A stretch of DNA of 64,000 nucleotides from Candidatus Rokuibacteriota bacterium (GTDB lineage Bacteria > Methylomirabilota > Methylomirabilia > Rokubacteriales > CSP1-6): assembly GCA_003220685.1 (NCBI GenBank), contig QHTE01000043.1:62001-126000 (forward strand). Reading direction: 5' to 3'. The notes under the pieces are model-generated. The model searched no databases. It was not told the origin of the DNA and worked only from the letters and a program-made list of their open reading frames with translations. A program made the translations under genes and the position numbers. Positions 1 to 7,445 of this stretch are shown piece by piece (position 1 is the stretch's first letter; every line of letters begins with the position of its first letter).

Positions 1-2
1 CG

Positions 3-398
3 CAGACGGTGGCGCAGCTCGATCGTTTCGTCGCGATCAATTCCGCGCTCGAGATCGACTTGACGGGACAGGTGACGGCGGAGAGCCTGGGGCCGCGTCA
101 GGTCGCCGGCATCGGGGGCCAGTTCGACTTCGTCCTCGGCGCCTCACGCTCGCGCGGCGGCGCGGCGATCATCGCGCTGCCGTCGACGGGGCGCGACGGC
201 GCCGTATCGCGGATCGTGCCGGCCCTGCAGCCGGGCGCGGCGGTGACAAGCCCGCGCGCGCTGGCAGACTGGATCGTGACCGAGCACGGCGCGGCGTCGC
301 TGTGCGGAAAAGGGGAGCGGGGACGGGCCGAGGCGCTGATCGCGGTCGCCCATCCCCGGTTTCGCGAGGAGCTACTGCAGCGTGCTACTTCTTCTTAG
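3..398 (+). CDS. Acetyl-CoA hydrolase/4-hydroxybutyrate CoA-transferase family, C-terminal end (5'-truncated by window)
   Basis: This is the tail of a cytoplasmic CoA-transferase of the 4-hydroxybutyrate/acetate type, whose C-terminal domain helps form the CoA-thioester site. The visible part reads INSALEIDLTGQ, then GGQFDF, an ALPST segment, SRIVP, a VTEHG motif and AHPRFREEL, the run of conserved blocks that closes AcetylCoA_hyd_C proteins. The reading frame is open to the left edge, so the GTG at 9 is not the true start. The last 14 bp overlap the 3' end of the convergent selenoprotein gene. The exact acyl-CoA substrate cannot be judged from this fragment. Confidence 0.85.
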   Translation, partial: QTVAQLDRFVAINSALEIDLTGQVTAESLGPRQVAGIGGQFDFVLGASRSRGGAAIIALPSTGRDGAVSRIVPALQPGAAVTSPRALADWIVTEHGAASLCGKGERGRAEALIAVAHPRFREELLQRATSS

Positions 399-615
399 CG
401 TCGTCGATCTTCTCGAAGATCTCCTCGTCGGTCGGAAACCGGTACGTCGTCTCGTTCGTGTAGACGACGTCGTCGTCGATCGATACCTCGAAGATCCCAG
501 AGTGCCCTTCCTTGAGGACTGCGGTGAGTCCGTACTTGGTCTTGATGGCGGCCTGCAAACTGGAGGCCTGGGGCAGGTAGTTTCACTCGCCGCAGTATCT
601 GATCTGGATGTTCAT
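385..615 (-). CDS. Rdx-family (SelW/SelT/SelH-type) selenoprotein with in-frame UGA
   Basis: This small thioredoxin-like redox protein has 76 residues if the TGA at 583-585 (minus strand) is read as selenocysteine. Residues 1-11 read MNIQIRYCGEU, which places U where Rdx proteins carry the second residue of their CxxC/CxxU redox motif. After the UGA the frame stays open and matches the family: NYLPQAS, then GIFEVSIDD, YRFPTDEEIFEKI and a lysine-rich end. A GAGGAGG ribosome site lies about 6 bp before the ATG at 615. A hairpin 15-33 nt after the UGA could be the bacterial SECIS. An ordinary gene caller would miss it or start it after the UGA. SelA/B/C/D lie outside the window. Confidence 0.85.
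550..568 (-). promoter_or_regulatory. Candidate bacterial SECIS hairpin
   Basis: On the minus strand the segment reads GGCCT-CCAGTTTGC-AGGCC: five perfect base pairs, extendable by one G-C pair after a C-C mismatch, closing an AGTTT loop. It lies inside the coding sequence 15-33 nt downstream of the UGA, the distance at which bacterial SelB-binding SECIS loops occur. The loop has a G followed by U residues, as in known examples, but bacterial SECIS elements are poorly conserved, so this is inference from position and fold. Confidence 0.5.
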
Positions 616-628
616 CCGAGCCTCCTCG

Positions 629-656
629 CTGAAAGTGGACCTCATTTTAATATGAT
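629..656 (+). promoter_or_regulatory. Putative sigma70-type promoter for the nucleoside hydrolase operon
   Basis: CTGAAA (4 of 6 to TTGACA) at 629-634 is followed after 16 bp by TATGAT (5 of 6 to TATAAT) at 651-656, in the short AT-rich gap between the divergent selenoprotein and nucleoside hydrolase genes. On the other strand the same AT-rich patch offers CATATTAAA for the selenoprotein. Confidence 0.35.
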
Positions 657-680
657 GCGGGACGGCCGAGAGGAGATTCC

Positions 681-1610
681 GTGACACCCTTCCTGATCGA
701 CACCGACCCCGGCATCGACGACGCGCTGGCGCTCCTCTTCGCGTGGAACTCGCCCGAGATCCGGGTGGAGGCGATCACAACCGTGGCCGGAAACGTCTCG
801 CTGGACGCGGCGAGCACGAACCTCCTGCGCCTGCTCGCCCTGCGCCGGCCCGATCCCCGTCCGGTGGTGGCCGCCGGCGCGGCGGGGCCCCTCGCGCGGG
901 CGCTGACGACCGCCACCCGCTACCACGGCGAGGACGGGCTGGGCGATCTGCCGGACTGGCCCGCGGTCGGGCGCCTGCCGCGCTCTCCCGACGCCGTCGC
1001 GGTCATCCTCGAGGCGGCGCGCCGCCACCGGGGAGATCTCACGATCGTCGCGCTCGGGCCCCTGACCAACCTCGCCCTGGCGCTCAAGGCGGACGCGGCC
1101 GTTGTGGGACGCGTGGGACGGATCGTCGCGATGGGCGGTGCGATCGACGTGCCCGGCAACGTCACGCCGACGGCCGAGTTCAACATGTCGGTCGATCCCG
1201 AAGCGGCGCACCGTGTACTCGCCGCGGGGCTCCCGCTCGAAATCGTTCCCCTTGACGCGACGCGCCAGGCGGTGCTGCCGCGCGCCGGGATGCGAGCGAC
1301 TCTCGCCCGCGGCCCGGGGCCGCTGGCGTCGCGGATCCAGGGATTCAGCGAGCGTGGCTTCCGGATCGCCCACAGCGACGGCGCTCAGGGGATGGCCCTC
1401 CACGATCCGCTCGCGGTGGGGCTGGCGGTCGACCCGTCTCTCGGCAAGTGGGAGGCGGTGCGCCTGGCGATCGGGCCGGACGGCGAGACGCTCCGCACGA
1501 GCGGACCGCCGAACTGCCGCGTCGCCAAGGTCGTGGAGAGTGACCGGTTCATCCGTCTGTTCCTGGATCGACTGTGCCCGGCGACACGACCACACGGCAC
1601 GTCCTCGTAG
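681..1610 (+). CDS. Inosine-uridine preferring nucleoside hydrolase (IUNH family)
   Basis: This cytoplasmic enzyme hydrolyses the N-glycosidic bond of ribonucleosides to free base and ribose. The N-terminus holds the calcium-binding signature DTDPGIDDALAL (residues 7-18); further landmarks are GPLTNLALAL near the middle, the AEFNMSVDPEAA block and a late HDPLAV with the conserved His-Asp. At 309 residues it has the usual length. The GTG start at 681 has an AGGAGA ribosome site. Its end overlaps the ribokinase gene by 37 bp, so both are probably translated together: the hydrolase would release ribose and the kinase would trap it as ribose-5-phosphate. Preference between purine and pyrimidine nucleosides is not predictable here. 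Confidence 0.92.
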   Translation: MTPFLIDTDPGIDDALALLFAWNSPEIRVEAITTVAGNVSLDAASTNLLRLLALRRPDPRPVVAAGAAGPLARALTTATRYHGEDGLGDLPDWPAVGRLPRSPDAVAVILEAARRHRGDLTIVALGPLTNLALALKADAAVVGRVGRIVAMGGAIDVPGNVTPTAEFNMSVDPEAAHRVLAAGLPLEIVPLDATRQAVLPRAGMRATLARGPGPLASRIQGFSERGFRIAHSDGAQGMALHDPLAVGLAVDPSLGKWEAVRLAIGPDGETLRTSGPPNCRVAKVVESDRFIRLFLDRLCPATRPHGTSS

Positions 1611-2512
1611 TCGGCTCGGCCAACGTCGACTTCACCGTGGCCGCCTCCCGGCTGCCCGGGGTCGGCGAGACGGTGACCGGCGGCACCTTGCTCGTCAACC
1701 ACGGCGGCAAGGGCGCGAACCAGGCCGTCGCCGCCCGTCGTCTGGGCGCGGAGGTGCGCTTCGTCGGCTGCGTCGGCGACGACGCCTCGGGCCGCGACAT
1801 CCGCGCCGCGCTCCGGGCCGAGGGCATCGGCGTCGACGGCGTGATGGTCACCGCCGGCGCGGCGACCGGCACGGCGCTCATCATGGTCGACGGCGAGGGC
1901 CGCAATCAGATCGCCGTCGCGCCCGGCGCGAACTGGCGCCTCTCGGTCGAGCACGTCCGCGCGCGCGCCGACGACTTCGCGTGGGCGCAGGTCGTCATGT
2001 GCCAGCTCGAGACGCCGCTCGAGACGCTCTCGCAGGCGCTCGCGGAAGCCAAGCGCCGGGGCCTGGTCACGGTGCTGAACCCGGCGCCCGTCCGCGAGGG
2101 GATCTCCGACGACGTCTGGCGGCTCGTCGACTATCTGACGCCGAACCAGGGCGAGGCGGAGCGGCTCAGCGGAGTCGCGATGCGTGACGCCGGCTCCGCC
2201 GCGGCCGCGGGGCGGGCCTTGCGCGACCGCGGAGTGGGCACCGTGATCGTGACGCTCGGCGCCCAGGGCTCGCTGGCGTGCACCGCGCGGGACGACATCC
2301 GCGTGCCCGCGTTCGCGGTGACGGCCGTCGATACGACCGCCGCCGGCGACGCCTTCAACGGCGCCCTCGGCGCGGCGCTGGCCAGCCGCGATCCGCTCCA
2401 GGACGCGCTGCGATTCGCCAGCGCGGCGGCCGCCATCGCCTGCACTCGGCGCGGCGCCCAGCCGTCGCTGCCGACCCGCGCCGAGGTCGGTCGGCTCCTG
2501 GACTCTTCGTAG
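1574..2512 (+). CDS. rbsK: Ribokinase (PfkB family)
   Basis: This PfkB-family sugar kinase of 312 residues phosphorylates ribose at O5 with ATP. Seen in sequence: the N-terminal VVGSANVDF, the substrate-binding GGKGANQAVAARRLGA, a PNQGEAERLSG stretch, and the C-terminal anion-hole/catalytic DTTAAGDAFNGAL with the base Asp. The start is a GTG inside the preceding nucleoside hydrolase gene, which supports a shared nucleoside/ribose salvage role. A different sugar (for example a deoxyribose) remains possible because PfkB specificity is subtle. It converges with the downstream minus-strand gene with 9 bp between stops. Confidence 0.9.
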   Translation: MPGDTTTRHVLVVGSANVDFTVAASRLPGVGETVTGGTLLVNHGGKGANQAVAARRLGAEVRFVGCVGDDASGRDIRAALRAEGIGVDGVMVTAGAATGTALIMVDGEGRNQIAVAPGANWRLSVEHVRARADDFAWAQVVMCQLETPLETLSQALAEAKRRGLVTVLNPAPVREGISDDVWRLVDYLTPNQGEAERLSGVAMRDAGSAAAAGRALRDRGVGTVIVTLGAQGSLACTARDDIRVPAFAVTAVDTTAAGDAFNGALGAALASRDPLQDALRFASAAAAIACTRRGAQPSLPTRAEVGRLLDSS

Positions 2513-2521
2513 ACAGGCAGG

Positions 2522-3673
2522 TCAGGGCAGACGCGATCGGAAGGCGCGGACGCGCTCGAGGGCGGCTTCGACGCGCGCCGGATCGAGCGTGCCGTTGCTC
2601 AGGGCCCGCTTGATCGCGGCGAGGGCCAGCTGGGTCGCGGAGCTGCCGTCGGGGAGGAGGTCGTCGACGATCAGGAGCATGTCCACCCCCGCGTCGAGCG
2701 CCAGCACCGCGGCCTCCCCGATCCCGTACTGCCGCTCGATCGCGCCCATCCGGAGATCGTCGCTGACGACGGGGCCCTTGAAGCCGAGCTCGCCGCGGAG
2801 CAGCCCGCTGACCGTCGGGCGCGAGAGCGTGGCGGGGTATCGCTCGTCCAGTCGCTTGTTGAAGACGTGCGCCGTCATCACGCTGTCGGCGAGTCCGTCC
2901 GCGATCAGCGCGCGATACGGCGCCAGCTCGAGCTCGGGCGATGCCGTGTCCGTGACGTCGGTGAACCCGCGGTGCGTGTCGTCGAAGCTCGAGCCGTGCC
3001 CCGGAAAGTGCTTCAGCGCGGTCAGCACGCCCTCGGCGCGCAATCCCTGAACGAACGCGCGGGCGTGCTCGGTGACCAGCCGCGGATTGGCGCCGAAGCT
3101 CCGGGCCGCCCCGACGATCACCGGGTTCGCCGGGTTGTAGCCGACGTCGACCACCGGCGCGAGGTCCCAGTTGATGCCCACCACCCGGAGCATCGCGCCG
3201 ATCCGGCGCGCCTGCAGCTCGGTCAGGACGAAGTCGTTGGTCGCCCCGAGCTCTTGCGCCGAGAACGTCGCGGGCCACCCGAACTTCGGCGCCAGGCGCA
3301 TGACGGTGCCGCCCTCGGCGTCCACCGCGACGAGGAGCTTGCGGCTCGTGCAGGCCGCGGACTGCGTCGTGAGGGCGCCGGTGAGCCGGGTCAGCTGGTC
3401 GGAGTCGACGATGTTGCGGCCGAGGAGGAGCACGGCGCCGACCCGCAATTCGCAGAAGAGCCTCGCGGGGTCCGGGTTCCCGACCGCCTCGGTGCCGCCA
3501 AAGCCGACGAGGAAGAGCGAGCCCAGCTCGGGCTCGAGCGCGGTCAGGCGCGCGCCGTCGGGTGCGAGCGCGGCGCCACAGCCGGCGGCCAGGAGGACAC
3601 CGAGGAGGCTAGCGGTGGTGAGCCGCCGCAACGAGCTTCTCAACGCGGGCGCGCTCGACCGGCAGCCGGACAT
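2522..3673 (-). CDS. GH3 beta-N-acetylhexosaminidase lipoprotein (NagZ-like)
   Basis: This predicted exported glycoside hydrolase family 3 enzyme would remove terminal N-acetylglucosamine from muropeptides or other glycans. The signature KHFPGHGSSFDDTHRG carries the NagZ-type Lys-His and the catalytic His/Asp loop; SDDLRMGAI holds the likely nucleophile Asp. The N-terminus has arginines, a hydrophobic stretch (TASLLGVLLAAG) and a lipobox LAAGC, so it probably sits in the periplasm as a lipoprotein, unlike cytosolic NagZ. The ATG at 3673 is used; TTG at 3643 is an alternative. Either start overlaps the upstream BtpA-like gene (by 65 or 35 bp), indicating co-transcription. Length about 383 residues. 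Confidence 0.85.
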   Translation of the reverse strand: MSGCRSSAPALRSSLRRLTTASLLGVLLAAGCGAALAPDGARLTALEPELGSLFLVGFGGTEAVGNPDPARLFCELRVGAVLLLGRNIVDSDQLTRLTGALTTQSAACTSRKLLVAVDAEGGTVMRLAPKFGWPATFSAQELGATNDFVLTELQARRIGAMLRVVGINWDLAPVVDVGYNPANPVIVGAARSFGANPRLVTEHARAFVQGLRAEGVLTALKHFPGHGSSFDDTHRGFTDVTDTASPELELAPYRALIADGLADSVMTAHVFNKRLDERYPATLSRPTVSGLLRGELGFKGPVVSDDLRMGAIERQYGIGEAAVLALDAGVDMLLIVDDLLPDGSSATQLALAAIKRALSNGTLDPARVEAALERVRAFRSRLP

Positions 3674-4391
3674 CGCCGTTGCGCTTGACCGAGGTGCCGA
3701 CGATGACGCCGTCGGCCACCGACAGGAGCTCCGCGACCGTCTCGGCGGTGACGCCGCTGCCGACCAGGAGCGGGACGTCGGCGACGGCGCTCCGCACGCG
3801 CTTGACGTCGGCGAGGGGCGTCGCCTGGCCGGTCGCCGGGCCCGAGACGACGAGCGCGTCGGCCAGCCCGCGGTGCACGAGGTCGCGCGCGGTCTGATCG
3901 CTGTCCACTGGTCCCAGTGGCACCGCGTGCTTGCCGCCCACGTCGGCGAAGATCGCGACGTCGACGCCGAGCAGCCGCCGGTCGCGGAGCGTGCCGTACG
4001 CGTCGGACTGGACGATCCCCTGGTCGGCGAGCACCGCGCCGGCGTGGACGTTGACACGGATGAACTCGGCGCCGACCGCGGCGGCCACCGCCAGCGCCGC
4101 GCGCGCGTCGTTCTTCAGCACGTTCACGCCCAGCGGCGTGCGCGGCAGCGCTCGGCGCACCTCGGCGGCGACCACGCTCATGGCGGCCACTGTTGCTGGC
4201 TCGACGCGGCCCGGCGTGAAGGGCATGTCGTTGAAGTTCTCGACGAGCACCGCGTCGACGCCGCCCTCGACCAGGGCGCCGGCATCCGCGAGCGCCGCAG
4301 CCACGACGCGCGCCATCGACCCGTCCCACCGCGGGCTGCCGGGCAGGGGCGGGAGGTGGACCATGCCGATGATCGTGCGCTCGAGCTGCAT
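3609..4391 (-). CDS. BtpA/SgcQ family TIM-barrel protein
   Basis: This 260-residue protein belongs to the BtpA family, TIM barrels named after a cyanobacterial photosystem I biogenesis factor but present in many non-photosynthetic bacteria and archaea, where the reaction is unknown. Family landmarks: GMVHLPPLPGSP near the N-terminus, ENFNDMPF, GVNVLKND, EFIRVNVHAG, and SGPATGQ plus VGSGVTAETV near the end, the last resembling a phosphate-binding loop. It is the first gene of a two-gene unit with the GH3 lipoprotein, so a link to sugar or nucleotide-sugar recycling is possible but not shown. It is divergent from the acetyltransferase 23 bp away. Confidence 0.85.
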   Translation of the reverse strand: MQLERTIIGMVHLPPLPGSPRWDGSMARVVAAALADAGALVEGGVDAVLVENFNDMPFTPGRVEPATVAAMSVVAAEVRRALPRTPLGVNVLKNDARAALAVAAAVGAEFIRVNVHAGAVLADQGIVQSDAYGTLRDRRLLGVDVAIFADVGGKHAVPLGPVDSDQTARDLVHRGLADALVVSGPATGQATPLADVKRVRSAVADVPLLVGSGVTAETVAELLSVADGVIVGTSVKRNGDVRLPVERARVEKLVAAAHHR

Positions 4392-4414
4392 CAGCGGTAG
4401 CCTAGCATGACGTC

Positions 4415-4909
4415 ATGAAGATCGAGCTGCGACCCGCGCGCGCCCAGGACCTTCCGGTCCTGCGGCGGCTCATGCAGCTCTACCTCTACGACTTCGCCGC
4501 GATCGACGACTGGTCCATCGGCGACGACGGTCTTTACGGCAACGCGCAGGTCATCGAGGGGTTCTGGACGGATCCGCGGATGACGTCCTATCTCGTCCAC
4601 GTCGACGGCGTCCTCGTCGGCTTCGCGCTGGTGCGCGAAGGCGCCTACTTCGCGGGCGACGGCACCCGGGACATCAGCGAGTTCTTCATCTTGCGCCGGC
4701 ACCGCCGTCAGGGGATCGGCGCCGAGGTCGCCCGCCGGATGTTCGACGCCTTCCCCGGCAAGTGGGAGGTCACGCAGCTCACGCGGAACATCGAGGCCCA
4801 GACGTTCTGGCGGCGCGTCATCGGCGAGTACACCCGCGGACGCTACGTCGAAGAGCCGCGGCCCGACGGTCGCGGCATCATGCAGCGCTTCGACACCCGG
4901 CGCCGCTGA
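4415..4909 (+). CDS. GNAT family N-acetyltransferase
   Basis: This is a 164-residue member of the Gcn5-related acetyltransferases, which move an acetyl group from acetyl-CoA to an amine. The acetyl-CoA pyrophosphate loop is seen as RRHRRQGIGAEVARRMF, preceded by the DISEFFIL beta strand. The N-terminal half (ARAQDLPVLRRLMQLYLYDF) is typical of a subgroup of small cytoplasmic GNATs of unknown substrate. The start ATG at 4415 is 23 bp from the divergent BtpA-like start, so promoters must lie in or across that short gap. Substrate unknown. Confidence 0.85.
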   Translation: MKIELRPARAQDLPVLRRLMQLYLYDFAAIDDWSIGDDGLYGNAQVIEGFWTDPRMTSYLVHVDGVLVGFALVREGAYFAGDGTRDISEFFILRRHRRQGIGAEVARRMFDAFPGKWEVTQLTRNIEAQTFWRRVIGEYTRGRYVEEPRPDGRGIMQRFDTRRR

Positions 4910-5002
4910 CGCCCGCCCGCCCCGGTCGTTTATCGGCCGCGCGGCCGTCGGCTATAGGGGCCCGACCGTCGTCCCCCCCCCCGTGCCGCAGAAGGAGACG
5001 CG

Positions 5003-5035
5003 ATGGCCTACGAGACACTCATCGTCGATAGCTGA
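5003..5035 (+). pseudogene. Remnant of an enoyl-CoA hydratase 5' end
   Basis: A strong ribosome site (AGAAGGAGA) precedes an ATG that encodes MAYETLIVDS and then stops. The first nine residues look like the start of an enoyl-CoA hydratase (crotonase family), whose first strand typically reads like YETLIVE. Nothing after the stop in any frame continues that family, so the rest has been lost by deletion or replaced. The flank holds a run of ten C residues at 4973-4982. A misassembly at this point is an alternative. Confidence 0.4.
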
Positions 5036-5083
5036 GCTCGCGGTCGCGCCGACGGCGCGGCCGTCCCCGGCCGCCGCTCGCGT

Positions 5084-7444
5084 CTACGGCGTCGAGGGCG
5101 GTGTCGAGGGCGGCGGCGGCCGCGGCGGCGCCGAGGTCGCCGGCAGGCGCGGCGCCCGCCGGAGCGCGTCTTCCAGATCGGGCGTGGCCCGACGCATCTC
5201 GTTGGTGACCTTGGCCGCGTCGGTCGCGGAGCCGACCACGCGGGGCGTGATCAGCAGCAGCAGCTCCGTCTTCTCGATGAGCCGCTCGGTGAACTTGAAG
5301 AGATAGCCGAACAGCGGCATGTCCTTGAGGAGCGGGATCCCGCGGTCGGTGGTCGTCAGCTTGTCCTGGATGAGGCCGCCCAGCACGAGCGTCTGATTGT
5401 TGAGCAGCACGACCGACGTCTCCGCCTCGCGCTTGGTGAACGACGGCGAGTTCGTGGGCGGCACCGGGGAGCCGATCTGGTTCGCTTCCTGCTTCACATC
5501 CAGGGCGACGGTGCCCTGCTCGCCGATGCGTGGCGTCACGGTGAGGATCACGCCGGCATCGCGATACTCGACCGTCTGATTGACTCCCGCCGTCGTCGTG
5601 GTGCTCGTGGTCGTGGTCGTGGTCGGCGTCGTCGTGGCGGCGGCCACCTGCCCGGTGGTCTGGCTGGTGACGATCGGCACCGAGGTCGACACGTTGATGA
5701 TGGCTTTCTTGTTCTCCGAGGTCAGCACGTGCGGATTCGAGACGATGTTGACCTTGTTCTCGCTCGCCAGCGCGTTGAGCATCGCGATGAACTGGTCGGT
5801 CGAGAACGTGAATGCCGAGAGGCCCTGGCCGATCGGCCCGACCAGCCGGGCCGGGCCGCCGACGCCGATCGGCAGCGACATGAACCCGCTGTCGGGTGGC
5901 GGCGTCGTCGGCAGCGCGGGCGGCCCGGTGTTGGTGTTGACGAAGTTGAAGCGGCCCGCGCGGACGGCCCAGTCGATGCCCAGCCGCGTGTCGTCGGTCA
6001 GCGTGATCTCGGCCACCAGCACCTCGATCAGCACCTGGCGCGGCATGCGGTCGAGCTGCTTGATCGTGTTCTCGATCTCGGTCCAGCTCCGCGGGAAGGT
6101 CGTGACGATCACTGCGTTGGTGACCTCGTCGGCGATGAAGCGCACCTGCCCTTCGGACAGGACGTCGGGCGCCCCGGGCATGGCCGCGGCGCCCGGCGGG
6201 ACGAACGCCGGCGGCGGGGCGGGCGGCGGCGCCGCTCCCGGGCGCCCGGGCACGGGCGACCCCGTCGCCGAGGGGGCCGCGGCGGCGCCGTCGCGCGCGC
6301 CGTAGATCGCGTTGAGGGTCGTTGCGAGCTCCTTCGCCTTGGCGTTCTCGGCGTAGTAGATGAACACGCGGCGCCCGCCGTAGATGTTGACGTCGAGCTG
6401 CGAGACCAGCCGCTTGATCGTCTCGACCTCGTGCTTCTTGGCGTGCACGATCAGCGAGTTCGAGCGCCGCTCGGGAATGATCAGGGGCGCGCGCTCGACC
6501 GAGCCGCTCGGCTGCCCGGGCGCGGCTGGGGGCGTCCCCGGCACCCCCGGCGGCGGCCCCACCTGGGGCGCCGGCGGCGTGCCGGGGGCCGTGGCCCGCA
6601 CCCGACCGCTGGCGAAGAGCTGGGTCAGGATCGTCGCCAGCTCGGCGGCGTCGGCGTACGAGATCGGGATGATCTGCAGCTCTTCTTGCGCCACCTGCAC
6701 GTCCACGAGCCGGATGATGTCGAGCAGGCGCGTGATGTTCGAGGCGGCGTCGGTGATGATGAGCACGTTCGTCTCACGGTGCGCGATCAGCGTGCCCCGC
6801 GTCGAGATGAGCGGCCGCAGGAGCGCGCTGAGATCGGCGACCGAGGAGTACTTGATCGGCACGATCTGCGTGATGATCTCGTCGGAGGTGCGGTTGGGGT
6901 CGGCCGTCGGGCCGACGATCGTCGGGACCGCGCGCTCGCGGGCGCCTTCGATCCGGACGATCTTGTAGAGATTCCCCGACTTCACGGCGGTGAAGCCCTG
7001 GACCTCGAGGATTGCGAGCAGGACGCCGAACACCTCTTCCTGCGCGATGCGGCCCGACGTCTGCACCGTCACCTTGCCGCGAACGTCGGGCGCCAGCACG
7101 TAGTTGAACCCGATGATCTCGCTCGCCGCCTGGATCACGGTCTCGATGTCCGCGTTGTCGAAGTTGAGGACGACGAAGCGTCCGCGCTGAGCCGGGGGCA
7201 CCGGCGGCGCGGTCGATGGCGGCGGCGGCATCGGGGCGGGGGCGGGTGCGGGTGGAGGCGGCGGCGAGGGGGGCACCGTGCGCGGGCCCACGGATGTCGG
7301 CGGCAGCGCCGGAGGCGGCGCCTGCGCCGGCGGGGCGGCTGCGACCGGCGGCACTGGAATCTCGGGCGGCTTGGGCCGCGCGCGCTGAGACGCGCAGCCG
7401 ACGGCGGCGAGCAGGAGCAGCGGCGCGGCGACCAGGCGCTTCAT
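5084..7444 (-). CDS. gspD: Type II secretion system secretin GspD
   Basis: This is the outer-membrane secretin that forms the multimeric exit channel of the T2SS. The ATG at 7444 gives a lipoprotein signal (MKRLVAAPLLLLAAVGC) and 786 residues. A proline-rich linker (about residues 20-75) precedes the N0-N3 domains: NIETVIQAASEIIGFNYV, then repeated segments such as TNVLIITD and SNSLIVHAKKHE. The C-terminal secretin domain has VEYRDAGVILTVTPRI and the closing LVLGGLIQD and LLLITPRVV. A threonine-only run (about TTTTTTSTTTT) sits just before the secretin signature. It is the last gene of the T2SS operon, starting 1 bp after gspC ends. Confidence 0.95.
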   Translation of the reverse strand: MKRLVAAPLLLLAAVGCASQRARPKPPEIPVPPVAAAPPAQAPPPALPPTSVGPRTVPPSPPPPPAPAPAPMPPPPSTAPPVPPAQRGRFVVLNFDNADIETVIQAASEIIGFNYVLAPDVRGKVTVQTSGRIAQEEVFGVLLAILEVQGFTAVKSGNLYKIVRIEGARERAVPTIVGPTADPNRTSDEIITQIVPIKYSSVADLSALLRPLISTRGTLIAHRETNVLIITDAASNITRLLDIIRLVDVQVAQEELQIIPISYADAAELATILTQLFASGRVRATAPGTPPAPQVGPPPGVPGTPPAAPGQPSGSVERAPLIIPERRSNSLIVHAKKHEVETIKRLVSQLDVNIYGGRRVFIYYAENAKAKELATTLNAIYGARDGAAAAPSATGSPVPGRPGAAPPPAPPPAFVPPGAAAMPGAPDVLSEGQVRFIADEVTNAVIVTTFPRSWTEIENTIKQLDRMPRQVLIEVLVAEITLTDDTRLGIDWAVRAGRFNFVNTNTGPPALPTTPPPDSGFMSLPIGVGGPARLVGPIGQGLSAFTFSTDQFIAMLNALASENKVNIVSNPHVLTSENKKAIINVSTSVPIVTSQTTGQVAAATTTPTTTTTTSTTTTAGVNQTVEYRDAGVILTVTPRIGEQGTVALDVKQEANQIGSPVPPTNSPSFTKREAETSVVLLNNQTLVLGGLIQDKLTTTDRGIPLLKDMPLFGYLFKFTERLIEKTELLLLITPRVVGSATDAAKVTNEMRRATPDLEDALRRAPRLPATSAPPRPPPPSTPPSTP

Positions 7445-7445
7445 C

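Noticed and set aside
2522..4057. Long 511-codon frame covering the GH3 gene and much of the BtpA-like gene
   Set aside because: Residues before the lipoprotein signal are Arg/Ser/Pro-rich shadow sequence of the BtpA-like gene; the signal peptide fixes the start near 3643-3673.
5033..5083. TGA after MAYETLIVDS as a second selenocysteine codon
   Set aside because: Sequence after the stop encodes no crotonase-like or redox-like protein in that frame, so readthrough has no support.
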